Below, in pieces: positions 33,815 through 43,316 of a DNA stretch of 64,000 nt (positions are counted from its first letter, which is position 1; each line of letters starts with the position of its first letter). This stretch comes from Sodaliphilus pleomorphus (GTDB taxonomy: Bacteria > Bacteroidota > Bacteroidia > Bacteroidales > Muribaculaceae). A model generated the notes under the pieces. It was given only the letters and a program-made list of their open reading frames with translations. It was not told the origin of the DNA and made no database searches. The DNA lies in assembly GCF_009676955.1 (NCBI RefSeq), contig NZ_CP045696.1, positions 3,229,501 through 3,293,500 of the forward strand, read 5' to 3'. A program made the translations under genes and the position numbers.

Positions 33815-34933
33815 ATGGCACAAAGCACTAACGATCCCAACAGACTCATAACACTGGCCATCCACTCCTACGACCGTGCTGTTATGCTCAAGAGGCAGCT
33901 TGCCGAGGCTGGCGTGCCAGCTGTGCTGCACAATGTCAATCTGCAAGAACCTTTGGTCTCGACGGGAGTGCGGGTGCGCATTCACGAGAAAGACCTGCCT
34001 CTGGCATTGAAGGTGGTGGAGAGTGAAACGGTACTGCCCAGGGGCAAGAAGCAGCATCGGTCGATGGGCAAAGTCCTGGTTCCGGTTGACTTCAGTGGCT
34101 ACTCGCTCAAGGCCTGCAAGATAGGCTTTGCCTATGCCAAGCGCATTGCTGGCCAAGTCGTGGTGATGCATGCCTTCTCCAGTGAGAGTCATCGCTTTTT
34201 CTTGCCATTCGGCAGCGACCTCTATGGCAATGGCGACCAGGATGACAAGACCATGCGTGCCGCTGCCACATTGAAGATGAAAAACTTCAAGTCTCAACTC
34301 GAAAAAAACATCATGCGCGGCGAGGTTGCCAATGTTCCCTTTGATACCATCATCAGCGAAGGGCTTCCTGAACAATGCGTGTTGCAGTATGCCCAGAAGA
34401 TCGACACTCCGCTCATCGTGATGGGCACTCACGGCGCCCACCAGCAGGAGCATGCCGCCATAGGCAGCGTTACGGCCGAGGTGGTCGACGAGGCAAAGTT
34501 TCCGGTGTTTACCGTTCCCGAAAACATGGCTCTCTCCGACCTTTCTCAGGTGAGGCATGTGGCGTTTTTCAGCAATCTCAATCCGCAAGACATCTTGTCG
34601 TTCGACACGTTTACCCGTCTGCTCGATATAAACGGCCTTGACATAAGCATCATCCCAGTAGTTGAAAAGAAAGATGCTGCCTATCTTGAAAAGGCCACGT
34701 CGCAACTCATGCAGTATTGCACCGAGCACTACACGCAGTGTCGCTTCAGGCTTGAGCCCATCACGCTCGACGACGACCTCGTGGCTTTGCAGCAGTATAT
34801 GACCGATAGTCATGTCGACCTCATTGCTGTGCCCAACAGGAAGCGCAACATCGTGAGCCGTCTGTTCAACCCGAGTATTGCTCACAAGGTGCTCTTCCAG
34901 AGCGATGTGCCCATGATTGTGGTGCCAGTGTAA
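33815..34933 (+). CDS. DUF2007-like and tandem universal stress protein domains
   Basis: A 372-residue fusion. Residues 1-70 resemble the DUF2007 putative signal-transducing domain (LAIHSYDRAVMLKRQLAEAG and VRIHEKDLPLA). Two universal stress protein domains follow: the first (about 80-230) has VLVPVDFSGYS and VMGTHGAHQQEHAAIGSV, close to the ATP-binding GxxGxxxGS pattern; the second (about 235-372) is degenerate and ends with SDVPMIVVPV. ATG 33815 is preferred to the TTG three codons upstream. Cytoplasmic, role in stress presumed. Confidence 0.82.
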   Translation: MAQSTNDPNRLITLAIHSYDRAVMLKRQLAEAGVPAVLHNVNLQEPLVSTGVRVRIHEKDLPLALKVVESETVLPRGKKQHRSMGKVLVPVDFSGYSLKACKIGFAYAKRIAGQVVVMHAFSSESHRFFLPFGSDLYGNGDQDDKTMRAAATLKMKNFKSQLEKNIMRGEVANVPFDTIISEGLPEQCVLQYAQKIDTPLIVMGTHGAHQQEHAAIGSVTAEVVDEAKFPVFTVPENMALSDLSQVRHVAFFSNLNPQDILSFDTFTRLLDINGLDISIIPVVEKKDAAYLEKATSQLMQYCTEHYTQCRFRLEPITLDDDLVALQQYMTDSHVDLIAVPNRKRNIVSRLFNPSIAHKVLFQSDVPMIVVPV

Positions 34934-34996
34934 AGGGGAAATTTTTTTATAATAACACACGATAATACAACACACGATATTTTGAAACAACACATC

Positions 34997-36541
34997 ATGA
35001 AACGTTTCTTTTATTTCATGTTTGCCGCCATTGTTGCGGCATCTACAATCACGACAACTACATCTGCCCAGGCCTCGACGGCCAAGGTGGCTCCCTTTTA
35101 CAAGAACCCCAAGTCGGCCTATGCGCTCAAGATGCGCAGCACGCTCAGTGCACTCTCCAAGGGAGATTTCAATCGAGCCTGGACCGAGTATATGGCATTG
35201 GGTAAACTCATCGACAAGAGCGGCAACCGCCAGTCTTGTGTTGATGCACTCTATCCGCTCTACGACTTGGCTCAGGCCATGTTTGAGGCTCGTCCTGCTG
35301 GCTCAGAAACAACTGTGGCGTTGAAGCGTGACCCCTGGCAGGCAATGACTACCGTGCGCAATGTCTATGTCACAGGAGTGGGCATCGACAAGGCCAACGT
35401 GTTTCTTGCCGACGAAGAAATAGGGCTTTCGGTCGACATGATACGCCGCATGGTGATAAAGCAGCTCATGATCGACACCAGGCGCATGGGCACGGTCGAG
35501 GCCTACAGCAAGCTCATCGAGGTGCTCGATCCCTCCGACGCCGGCTACAACGAGGCGCGCAACCAGCTGGCAGCACTCGAGTTTGACAACACATGCACGA
35601 CAGCTGCGGGTTGCCGCGAGTTCTTGCGCAACTATCCCGAGTCGCCCCTTGTCGGCAAAGCCAAGCAGCGAGCCATGAAGTTTGACTACGACGACGCGTG
35701 CAAGGCCAACACCTCGGCTGGCTGGAAAAAGTTTATAGCCGACTACCAGTATGTGCCTGGTGCCGAAGACCGCGTGTCGCAGGCCCGTGCCAGCCTTAAG
35801 CGAGTAGATGACGCAAGGTTGCTCTCGCGCACCGTGACACTTGCCGAGCTTGATGCCTATGTTGCCAGCAACCGTCGCGACATGGACAACAAGATTTTCA
35901 CCGTCTACGACAACTTGATAAACTTGCCCACCCACAGTTATCGTTTCTTGAGTTTAAAACTGGGATTCGGTGGTGCTACGGGCAGGGTAGAGGAGACGGT
36001 TGTCGATGCCTCGGGCTCACGGTTTGTGAACCGTTACGTGTTCAACAAGCAAGGCTTGCTCGAGCAGGTGTACGACGGTCGCACCAAGGCCACCACCCGC
36101 TATACCTACGGGTATGATGCCGTAAAGGGGTTCTATCCCTTGTCGAAATCGGTGGGCAAAAAAACATTCAAGTATGAGTGTACCTACAACACATCCAATG
36201 GCCATATCACCAAGGTGCGCTGTGGCGACGGTACGAGCATGAGTTGCAGCTACGATGCTACCGGTCGTCTCACCGGCCGTGTCGAGATTGATGGCAAAGG
36301 CCGCCGTCATGTGGCAAGTTACCGTAGTGGCAAGATACGCAGTGAGACCACAGGCGACGTGTCGCTCAAGTTTGTGAAATACGACGGGGCTTTCCCCACT
36401 CAGATTGTCTCGCAAAACAGGGGCAAGACCTATGTGTGGACCTATGATTACACCCTCAACGGCAATGGGTTGTGGACCCGTGCATCGGCACGGCTCGACG
36501 GCAAGCCTCGGCTCACCATCACGCGTGCCTATTCTGAATGA
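34997..36541 (+). CDS. Exported protein with helical region and YD-like repeats
   Basis: A 514-residue secreted protein with a signal peptide (cleavage near SAQA). The first two thirds are helical and TPR-like, with KQRAMKFDYDDACKAN. The last third has tyrosine-rich repeats such as YNTSNGHITKVRCGDG and YDATGRLTGRVEIDGKG, similar to YD/RHS repeats but short. No toxin C-terminus or secretion motif is visible. Function unknown. Start is ATG 34997; an in-frame TTG at 34982 is ignored. Confidence 0.72.
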   Translation: MKRFFYFMFAAIVAASTITTTTSAQASTAKVAPFYKNPKSAYALKMRSTLSALSKGDFNRAWTEYMALGKLIDKSGNRQSCVDALYPLYDLAQAMFEARPAGSETTVALKRDPWQAMTTVRNVYVTGVGIDKANVFLADEEIGLSVDMIRRMVIKQLMIDTRRMGTVEAYSKLIEVLDPSDAGYNEARNQLAALEFDNTCTTAAGCREFLRNYPESPLVGKAKQRAMKFDYDDACKANTSAGWKKFIADYQYVPGAEDRVSQARASLKRVDDARLLSRTVTLAELDAYVASNRRDMDNKIFTVYDNLINLPTHSYRFLSLKLGFGGATGRVEETVVDASGSRFVNRYVFNKQGLLEQVYDGRTKATTRYTYGYDAVKGFYPLSKSVGKKTFKYECTYNTSNGHITKVRCGDGTSMSCSYDATGRLTGRVEIDGKGRRHVASYRSGKIRSETTGDVSLKFVKYDGAFPTQIVSQNRGKTYVWTYDYTLNGNGLWTRASARLDGKPRLTITRAYSE

Positions 36542-36649
36542 CGGCTATAGTGCGTTTTTTAATACTGCACTGCGGCTGTGAAGCGTGAGATAGCTTGTTT
36601 TGACCGCGAAGAGGACGATAGGCCGTTTCATTAGGTAGCCTAAAATGAT

Positions 36650-36657
36650 TACCTTTG
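36650..36657 (+). promoter_or_regulatory. Promoter -7 (TACCTTTG) of the polymerase-YolD pair
   Basis: TACCTTTG matches TAnnTTTG, 35 bases before the polymerase ATG. I saw no LexA-like palindrome around it. Confidence 0.65.
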
Positions 36658-36692
36658 CAGTGCACTTATAATACAAAGTAAAGAAAAACATC

Positions 36693-38210
36693 ATGACAGA
36701 ACGCACACACACCTACATTGCTATCGACCTGAAGTCGTTTTACGCTTCGGTCGAGTGCCGCGAACGTGGACTCGACCCGCTGACGACCCACTTGGTTGTG
36801 GCCGACTCCAGCCGCACCGAGAAAACGATATGCCTGGCTGTTTCTCCCTCGCTCAAGGCCTACGGCATAGCGGGCCGTGCACGCTTGTTTGAAGTCGTGC
36901 AGCAAGTGAGGAAAATCAATTATGCACGCTTGCAGCAATCGCCCGAGCATCGTCTCACCGGGCGATCGGCCTTTGTTGCCGAGCTCGACAAGCATCCCGA
37001 CTGGGCTCTTGACTATATCGTGGCTCCGCCCCGCATGTCGCACTACATTGCGTGCAGCAGCCGGATTTATCAGATTTATCTCAGGCGTATTGCTCCCGAC
37101 GACATTCACGTGTATTCAATCGACGAGGTATTTATCGATGCTACGCAATACTTGGAGACCTACAAGATGACGGCGCATGAGCTGGCTCAGACCTTGATTC
37201 ACGATGTGTTGCGCGACACAGGCATCACCGCCACAGCGGGCATTGGCCCTAACCTCTACCTGTGCAAGGTGGCCATGGATATCGAAGCAAAGCACATTGC
37301 ACCCGATGAGCGTGGCGTGCGCATTGCCGAGCTCGACGAGATGACATATAGGCGCAAATTGTGGGACTTCAAGCCACTCACGAGTTTCTGGCGTGTGGGG
37401 CATGGCATCGCCAATCGGCTCGCCAGCTTGGGTATCGACACGATGGGAAAGCTGGCTCGCTTCTCGATCGACAACGAAGAAACGCTTTATCGCCTTTTCG
37501 GTGTCAATGCCGAGTTGCTTATTGACCATGCTTGGGGATGGGAACCTTGCACCATGGCTCACATCAAGGCCTACCAACCCGAAGCTCACTCGTTGAGCAG
37601 CGGGCAGGTGCTGCAATGTGCCTACGACTTCGACAAGGCTCTTGTGGTAGCTTGCGAGATGGCCGACGCCATGGCCCTCGACTTGGTGGCCAAGCACTTG
37701 GTGACTTGCGATATAGGCCTCACCATTGGCTACGACAGTCAGAACTTGACCATGCCCCTGGATGGAGCAGTCACTCACATGGGCACTGTGGTCTTCGACC
37801 ACTATGGCCGCCTTGCGCCCAAACCAGCTCATGGCGCGGTGCGCCTGCAGAGTCTCACATCTTCGGCCAAGGCGTTGAGAGAGGCTACATCGCAATTGTT
37901 TCACCGCATCGTCGATCCCCGCTTGCTGGTGCGCCGGCTCTATCTCGTGGCTGGGCATGTGGTCGATGAGTCGTTGGCAGCACAGCACGACAACCAGCCG
38001 GCCCAGCTTGAGCTATTTACCGACTATGAAGCCATCGTGCACCACAAGACGGCTCAGAAGCGCTGGCTTGCCAAGGAACGTAAAATGCAGGAGACAGTGC
38101 TCGACATTAAGCGCAAATTCGGTAAAAATGCAATCTTGAGCGGATTGAATTTCAAGGACGGAGCTACCATGCGTGAGCGAAACTTGCAGATAGGAGGACA
38201 CAAGGCATGA
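36693..38210 (+). CDS. Y-family DNA polymerase (UvrX-like)
   Basis: Translesion DNA polymerase of 505 residues. Catalytic acids lie in IAIDLKSFYASVEC (near residue 13) and SIDEVFID (near 150). The helix-hairpin-helix region has the VGHGIANRLASLGI motif, and the little finger domain follows. A beta-clamp binding motif QLELF lies near residue 440. It belongs to the UvrX/YqjW group, which is usually paired with a YolD-like protein, as here: the next gene starts inside its stop codon (ATGA). It is longer than DinB (about 350 residues). Confidence 0.92.
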   Translation: MTERTHTYIAIDLKSFYASVECRERGLDPLTTHLVVADSSRTEKTICLAVSPSLKAYGIAGRARLFEVVQQVRKINYARLQQSPEHRLTGRSAFVAELDKHPDWALDYIVAPPRMSHYIACSSRIYQIYLRRIAPDDIHVYSIDEVFIDATQYLETYKMTAHELAQTLIHDVLRDTGITATAGIGPNLYLCKVAMDIEAKHIAPDERGVRIAELDEMTYRRKLWDFKPLTSFWRVGHGIANRLASLGIDTMGKLARFSIDNEETLYRLFGVNAELLIDHAWGWEPCTMAHIKAYQPEAHSLSSGQVLQCAYDFDKALVVACEMADAMALDLVAKHLVTCDIGLTIGYDSQNLTMPLDGAVTHMGTVVFDHYGRLAPKPAHGAVRLQSLTSSAKALREATSQLFHRIVDPRLLVRRLYLVAGHVVDESLAAQHDNQPAQLELFTDYEAIVHHKTAQKRWLAKERKMQETVLDIKRKFGKNAILSGLNFKDGATMRERNLQIGGHKA

Positions 38211-38623
38211 CCGACGATTACGACGATATCATCAATTTGCCTCACCACGTATCGGCTGTGTACAAGCCCATGCCCTTGTTGTCGAGAGCCGCACAGTTTG
38301 CCCCCTTTGCAGCGCTCACAGGTTATGACGAGGCCATCGCCGAGGCAGCTCGATTTACCGATACACAGGTGTGTCTTGACGAGAATGCACGAGAGTTGCT
38401 CGACCGCAAGCTGGCCTTGCTGCGCGAGCACATTGATTGTGGCCCTCAACTGACTGTGACCTACTTTGTGGCCGACAAGAAGAAGCGCGGAGGCCGCTAT
38501 TGCACGTTGACTGGCAAGCTGACCAAAGTCGACGATGTGAGGCGTGTGCTCGTGCTCGACAGCCGCATCGAGATTTCCCTGCAAGATGTGCTCGACGTGT
38601 CGTCGTCGCTGTTGCAGTTGTGA
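38207..38623 (+). CDS. YolD-like partner of the Y-family polymerase
   Basis: A 138-residue protein of the YolD-like group, whose members accompany UvrX-type polymerases and are proposed to act like UmuD. The N-terminus has LPHHVSAVYKPMPLLSRAAQFAPF, typical of this family in wording and spacing, followed by a beta-rich domain. The four-base overlap with the polymerase gene implies a fixed ratio of the two products. No protease motif is visible. Confidence 0.85.
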   Translation: MTDDYDDIINLPHHVSAVYKPMPLLSRAAQFAPFAALTGYDEAIAEAARFTDTQVCLDENARELLDRKLALLREHIDCGPQLTVTYFVADKKKRGGRYCTLTGKLTKVDDVRRVLVLDSRIEISLQDVLDVSSSLLQL

Positions 38624-38741
38624 CTGGGCGGCAAGTGTGTCGCTGTGCATGCACAAGCTGTCATAGAGTTGAAAGGGTCCAAAAATCAGGACACATGTGT
38701 CGTTTCCCATAGTGCGAGTGTATATTTTCACAAATTTTGCC

Positions 38742-38749
38742 TAATTTTG
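38742..38749 (+). promoter_or_regulatory. Promoter -7 (TAATTTTG) of rlmD
   Basis: TAATTTTG, 26 bases before the TTG start of the RlmD-like gene, giving a short leader. Confidence 0.6.
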
Positions 38750-38774
38750 TAGCACCAAAAAAATATTAGAAGCA

Positions 38775-40187
38775 TTGAGTAGAAAACGCAAAGAGTTGCC
38801 TGTAGTTGAAGGGCTTGAAATAACTAAGATAGCTGCCGAGGGCAAAAGCCTGGCAAGGTGGAACGATATGGTGGTGTTTATCCCATATGGGGCACCTGGC
38901 GATGTGGCCGATGTGAAAATCGACCGTAAGAAGCATAGTTTTGCCGAGGGTCACATCGTGAATCTCGTGAAACCGAGCGAAATAAGGATCCAGCCGTTTT
39001 GCGAGCACTTCGGGGTGTGTGGCGGTTGCAAGTTCCAGCACATCCCCTATGAGTATCAGCTTAAATACAAGCAGCAGCAAGTAGTCGATGCACTTGAGCG
39101 CATTGCCAAGGTCGACCTGCCTCAAGTCAATCCCATCTTGGGCTCGCAATGCACTACGGCCTATCGCAACAAGCTCGAGTTCACTTTTAGCGACAAGGAA
39201 TGGCTCACTACCGAGCAGCTGCACAGTGGGGAGCAGTTCCCCGACCGCAATGCCGTGGGCTTTCACATTCCCAATGGCTACAACAAGGTGCTCGACATCA
39301 AAAAGTGCTGGCTCATGGATGACATCAACAACCAGTTGAGGCTCTTTGTCAAGCAATATGCACTGAGCAAGGGCTACACTTTCTTTGACATGCGCAACAA
39401 CACCGGTCTCATGCGCATGATGATGATCAGGGTGGCCTCTACCGGGCAGCTCATGCTTGTCGTCGTTTTTGGCGAGCACGACGACAGTGCAATTGCCGAT
39501 GTGATGAATGCTGTGCATGAGCGTTTCCCTTCAATCACCAGCTTGATGCACGTTGTGAACACCAAGAGAAATGACTCGCTGGGCGACCAGACTTTTGTGC
39601 TTGATTACGGCAAGGAGTATATCGAGGAGGAAATGGAGGGTCTCAAGTTCAGAGTCGGCCCCAAGTCGTTTTATCAAACCAATTCACGACAGGCCTACGA
39701 GCTCTACAAGGTGGCTCGCCGCATGGCACGGCTCACAGGCGACGAGCTCGTCTATGATCTCTATACGGGCACGGGTACCATAGCCAACTTTGTGTCGCGA
39801 CAGGCGCGCAAGGTGATTGGCATCGAGTATGTGCCAGAGGCAATTGCCGATGCTAAGCTCAACAGCGAGGTAAATGGCATCGACAATACCTACTTTGTGG
39901 CGGGCGACATGAAAGATGTGCTCACCGACGATTTTATTGCTCAGCACGGTGTGCCCGATGTGATGATTATCGACCCACCTCGTGCCGGCATGCATCAAGA
40001 TGTAGTGAATGTGATCTTGAATGCCGAGCCCAAGCGCATGGTCTATGTGAGTTGCAATCCGGCCACTCAGGCAAGAGACTTGCAACTGCTCGATGCCAAA
40101 TACAAGGTGGTGGAGATTCAGCCTGTCGACATGTTTCCCCACACGCAGCACGTCGAGAATGTGGTGGCTTTAGAGCGCCGGTTTTAG
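38775..40187 (+). CDS. rlmD: 23S rRNA (uracil-C5)-methyltransferase, RlmD/RumA family
   Basis: SAM-dependent enzyme that methylates a uridine C5 in 23S rRNA (U1939 in E. coli). The 470-residue protein has an N-terminal TRAM domain (about 10-65), an iron-sulfur cluster motif CEHFGVCGGCKFQH (first cysteine near 76), the SAM site DLYTGTGTIANF near 328, and the catalytic cysteine in VSCNPATQARD near 418. Start is TTG at 38775; no ATG lies nearby. The last 18 bases overlap the convergent CYTH gene. Confidence 0.92.
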   Translation: MSRKRKELPVVEGLEITKIAAEGKSLARWNDMVVFIPYGAPGDVADVKIDRKKHSFAEGHIVNLVKPSEIRIQPFCEHFGVCGGCKFQHIPYEYQLKYKQQQVVDALERIAKVDLPQVNPILGSQCTTAYRNKLEFTFSDKEWLTTEQLHSGEQFPDRNAVGFHIPNGYNKVLDIKKCWLMDDINNQLRLFVKQYALSKGYTFFDMRNNTGLMRMMMIRVASTGQLMLVVVFGEHDDSAIADVMNAVHERFPSITSLMHVVNTKRNDSLGDQTFVLDYGKEYIEEEMEGLKFRVGPKSFYQTNSRQAYELYKVARRMARLTGDELVYDLYTGTGTIANFVSRQARKVIGIEYVPEAIADAKLNSEVNGIDNTYFVAGDMKDVLTDDFIAQHGVPDVMIIDPPRAGMHQDVVNVILNAEPKRMVYVSCNPATQARDLQLLDAKYKVVEIQPVDMFPHTQHVENVVALERRF

Positions 40188-40640
40188 TGCATCGTAGGTG
40201 GTGAGCTGGCTGTTGGCAAACCGATGGTCGCCTGTCACCTCCCTGCCCACAAAGGGTGGCAGGTTGAAGGTGTGATTCTCGTTAGGCACTTCAAGCTCGG
40301 CGGTGACCAGGCCTTCGAGCTGGCCGTGGAAGGTGTCGATTTCCCACCTTTCGCCTTCATAAATCACAATCGAGCGTGTCTTGGTGATGACAGGGCCTGG
40401 GCACAACTTGAGCAGTTGCCGGGCGTCATCAATGGGAATATTGTATTCAAACTCAGGGCGCGACATGCCTTTGCATGCTCCCTTGATGGTGAGAAAGGCT
40501 GTGTTGTCGACTGTGCGCACGCGCACTGTGCGACCGCTCTCTCTTGAGATGTAGCCTTGCACAATCTCGTGACTTTCGGTTGCCATCGATTGATAGGAGT
40601 AGTCGGTGACCAAATACTTGTGTTCGATCTCGGTTGCCAT
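40170..40640 (-). CDS. CYTH-domain protein (triphosphate tunnel family)
   Basis: A 156-residue CYTH-domain protein with the ExExK signature EIEHKYL at the N-terminus, then alternating charged residues (RVRTVDN, KTRSIV, EIDTFHG, AELEVPNE) that line the tunnel. Family members hydrolyse inorganic triphosphate or related compounds, with adenylate cyclase activity in a few. The substrate cannot be decided here. Overlaps the rlmD 3' end by 18 bases in convergent orientation. Confidence 0.9.
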   Translation of the reverse strand: MATEIEHKYLVTDYSYQSMATESHEIVQGYISRESGRTVRVRTVDNTAFLTIKGACKGMSRPEFEYNIPIDDARQLLKLCPGPVITKTRSIVIYEGERWEIDTFHGQLEGLVTAELEVPNENHTFNLPPFVGREVTGDHRFANSQLTTYDALKPAL

Positions 40641-40710
40641 TTTCTGTAAAAAAACAATAAATTGCCAATAATCGTCGCTTCTCGACGCATGATGAAACGC
40701 ATAAATTGCC

Positions 40711-40718
40711 TAACTTTG
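40711..40718 (+). promoter_or_regulatory. Promoter -7 (TAACTTTG) of the DUF5686 gene
   Basis: TAACTTTG 66 bases before ATG 40785, in the divergent gap after the CYTH gene. Confidence 0.6.
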
Positions 40719-40784
40719 CGTTTCATTGCAAATTTACTTCTTTTGGGCCAATTGTGTACCCAAAAATGCAGCTAAAAAGATTAG

Positions 40785-43316
40785 ATGACAAAGAGATTTT
40801 GGAGTTTAGCACTCTTCTTGATTATAATAGTTCAGCAGGTTTATTGCCAGTCGGCCTACATCACGGGCATCGTGAAAGACAGCCTGGAGAATCAGCCCAT
40901 TCCTTATGCCTCGGTCTATGTCAAGGGCACACGGCAGGGCGTGATATGCAGTGTGGATGGTAAGTTCACTGTTGCAGTGCCCACGGCGTGGGCCACAATA
41001 AGGGTGCAGGCTGTGAATTACAAAACCAGGGAATTTGAGCTCAAGGCAGGCGACCGTGGGGTGATTTTGAATATGGAATCATCGACACGCACGCTCGACG
41101 AGGTGGTCATAAGAAAGCATCGCGAGCACTATGTGAAGAAAGGGAATCCGGCTGTGGCCTTTATCGAGAAAGTGCGTAGCCACATGAAGGATCAGGACCC
41201 CTTTGAAAAGCCATATTACAGTTATGACAAATATGAACAAATGACTTTTGGCCTCAACGACCTGGGGCATGTCGACAAGAACCTGATAATGCGTTCCTTC
41301 AAAGGGGCTGTCGAGTACCTCGATTCAAGCGAGGTCACCGGAAAGATGATTTTGCCCGTCTCGCTCAACGAGACCGTGAGCACCGATTATTTTCGCAAGT
41401 CACCTTCTACTCACAAGCAGCTCATCACTGCGCGACAGCATGCAGGCTTTGACGAGGACTTTGACTACATGAGCATCAAGAAATTTATGGACGATGCTTT
41501 CCGTGAAATCAATATCTATGGCAACGACATCAATTTCATGCAGAACCGCTTTGTAAGCCCTCTGTCTAAGATAGGCCCCAATTTCTACAAGTATTACCTT
41601 GTCGACACGGTTGATGTTGAAGGTGTGAAATGTGTTGAACTCGATTTTGTGCCCTTCAACACCGAGTCGTTTGGATTTATTGGCCGCATGTATTTTGCTG
41701 TCGACGACACGTCGATGTTTCTCAAAAAACTGTCGATGAACATACCTCGTCGCATCAATTTGAACTATGTGGAGCACGTGTATGTGACTCAAGAGTTTGT
41801 GAAAGGCGATGACGGGTGCCGCCACAAGACACACGACGATGTCACCATCGAGTTTAAGGTGTTGACCAACACACAAGGCCTCTATGCGCGTCGTAACACC
41901 TTTTATTCCAATTTTTCTACAGCTCAGCCTCGTGACATGGCCATCTTTGACATGGGCGGCGAGCAGATCGTGGCTCATGGAGCCGATCGTCACGACAAGG
42001 CCTTCTGGGTCGCTGCCCGGCCGGCTGGCATCAAGCACGACGAGGGCTACATGCATGCCTTGATGAAGAAATTGCGCAGCTCCAAACTTTTCTATTGGGG
42101 CGAAAAATGCATCACTACGCTGGCCCAGGGCTATGTCGCAACGGGAAATCCCAGTAAGTTTGACTTCGGTGCACTCAACACTTTTATCAATAGCAATGAG
42201 CTTGAGGGCTTCCGCATGCGTGTGGGCGGCATGACGACGGCCCATCTCAACCCTCACTGGTTCAGCAGGTGGCATGTGGCCTACGGTTTCAAGGATAAAA
42301 AGGTGAAATACAGCTTCAATCTTGAGTATTCCTTCAACAAGAAGCGGTATCACAGCATGGAGTTCCCCATACATTCTATCAAGTTCACCACCTCCTATGA
42401 TCTCGACAAAATAGGTCAGAACTATCTGTACACTAGTCAAGACAATGCAGTGTTGATGATACGTCGTCATCGTGATGACAAAATCAACTATCTGCGCCTG
42501 AATCAGCTCGAATACAAGCTGGAACTGCCCAACGGCTTTTCGGTGGCAGCCGCGATTGAACACGACATGCATGAAGCAAGCCACTTGCTTCCTTTCGTTG
42601 ATGGCAATGGACGCAGCTTTGCCCATTATCACGAGGCCGGATTCAGCGTGACCTTGCGCTATGCTCCTGGAGAAAAGTTCTACCAGACGCGCAGCTATCG
42701 CTTTCCCATCAATATCGACAACCCCATTGTCACATTGAAGCACACCTACATGCCCAAGCATTTTGTGGGTAACAACTTTGAAATCAACAAAACCGAGATA
42801 GGCTTGCAGAAGCGTTTTTGGTTTTCGGCTTGGGGGTATACCGATATTATTCTGAAGGGAGCCAAAATATGGAGCCGCGTGCCTTATCCTGAATTGTTGT
42901 ATCCCAATGCCAATATCACCTACACGATACAGCCCGAAAGTTTCTCGCTGCTCAATGCCATGGAATATGTCACCGACCAAAACGTGCAGTGGGATGTGAC
43001 CTATTGGATGAATGGAGCTATCATGAATTATGTGCCGTTGCTCAAGCGGTTGAAACTGCGCGAGGTGGTGTCGTTCCGTGGCATTTACGGCTCGCTGCTG
43101 AAGAAGAACGACCCCGTGCGTAATCAAGACTTGTACCGGTTTCCCGAGCGTGCCCACACAGTAGGGCTTGGGTCAAAGCCCTACATGGAAATTGGCGTTG
43201 GGCTCGACAATATCCTCACCTTTCTGCGTGTCGACTGGGTGTGGCGGTTGACTTACCGCAATGTGAAGGGCGTCGACAGGCAGGGGCTGCGCGTGAGTCT
43301 GCATTTTGCCTTTTAG
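40785..43316 (+). CDS. DUF5686 outer-membrane protein with carboxypeptidase-like domain
   Basis: An 843-residue exported protein. After the signal peptide (about residues 1-21), a CarboxypepD_reg-like beta-sandwich has ITGIVKDSLENQPIPYASVYVKG, and a DUF5686 region follows to the C-terminus, ending in GLRVSLHFAF. The final aromatic phenylalanine and the repeated aromatic strands predict an outer-membrane beta-barrel. Unlike SusC proteins there is no TonB plug. Its function is unknown. It overlaps the aguB stop by four bases in convergent orientation. Confidence 0.85.
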   Translation: MTKRFWSLALFLIIIVQQVYCQSAYITGIVKDSLENQPIPYASVYVKGTRQGVICSVDGKFTVAVPTAWATIRVQAVNYKTREFELKAGDRGVILNMESSTRTLDEVVIRKHREHYVKKGNPAVAFIEKVRSHMKDQDPFEKPYYSYDKYEQMTFGLNDLGHVDKNLIMRSFKGAVEYLDSSEVTGKMILPVSLNETVSTDYFRKSPSTHKQLITARQHAGFDEDFDYMSIKKFMDDAFREINIYGNDINFMQNRFVSPLSKIGPNFYKYYLVDTVDVEGVKCVELDFVPFNTESFGFIGRMYFAVDDTSMFLKKLSMNIPRRINLNYVEHVYVTQEFVKGDDGCRHKTHDDVTIEFKVLTNTQGLYARRNTFYSNFSTAQPRDMAIFDMGGEQIVAHGADRHDKAFWVAARPAGIKHDEGYMHALMKKLRSSKLFYWGEKCITTLAQGYVATGNPSKFDFGALNTFINSNELEGFRMRVGGMTTAHLNPHWFSRWHVAYGFKDKKVKYSFNLEYSFNKKRYHSMEFPIHSIKFTTSYDLDKIGQNYLYTSQDNAVLMIRRHRDDKINYLRLNQLEYKLELPNGFSVAAAIEHDMHEASHLLPFVDGNGRSFAHYHEAGFSVTLRYAPGEKFYQTRSYRFPINIDNPIVTLKHTYMPKHFVGNNFEINKTEIGLQKRFWFSAWGYTDIILKGAKIWSRVPYPELLYPNANITYTIQPESFSLLNAMEYVTDQNVQWDVTYWMNGAIMNYVPLLKRLKLREVVSFRGIYGSLLKKNDPVRNQDLYRFPERAHTVGLGSKPYMEIGVGLDNILTFLRVDWVWRLTYRNVKGVDRQGLRVSLHFAF

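Noticed and set aside
41400..43157. Long 585-codon open frame opposite the DUF5686 gene
   Set aside because: Many genes here have long antisense open frames because of G/C-rich third positions; the sense protein has a signal peptide and family motifs, the antisense one has none.
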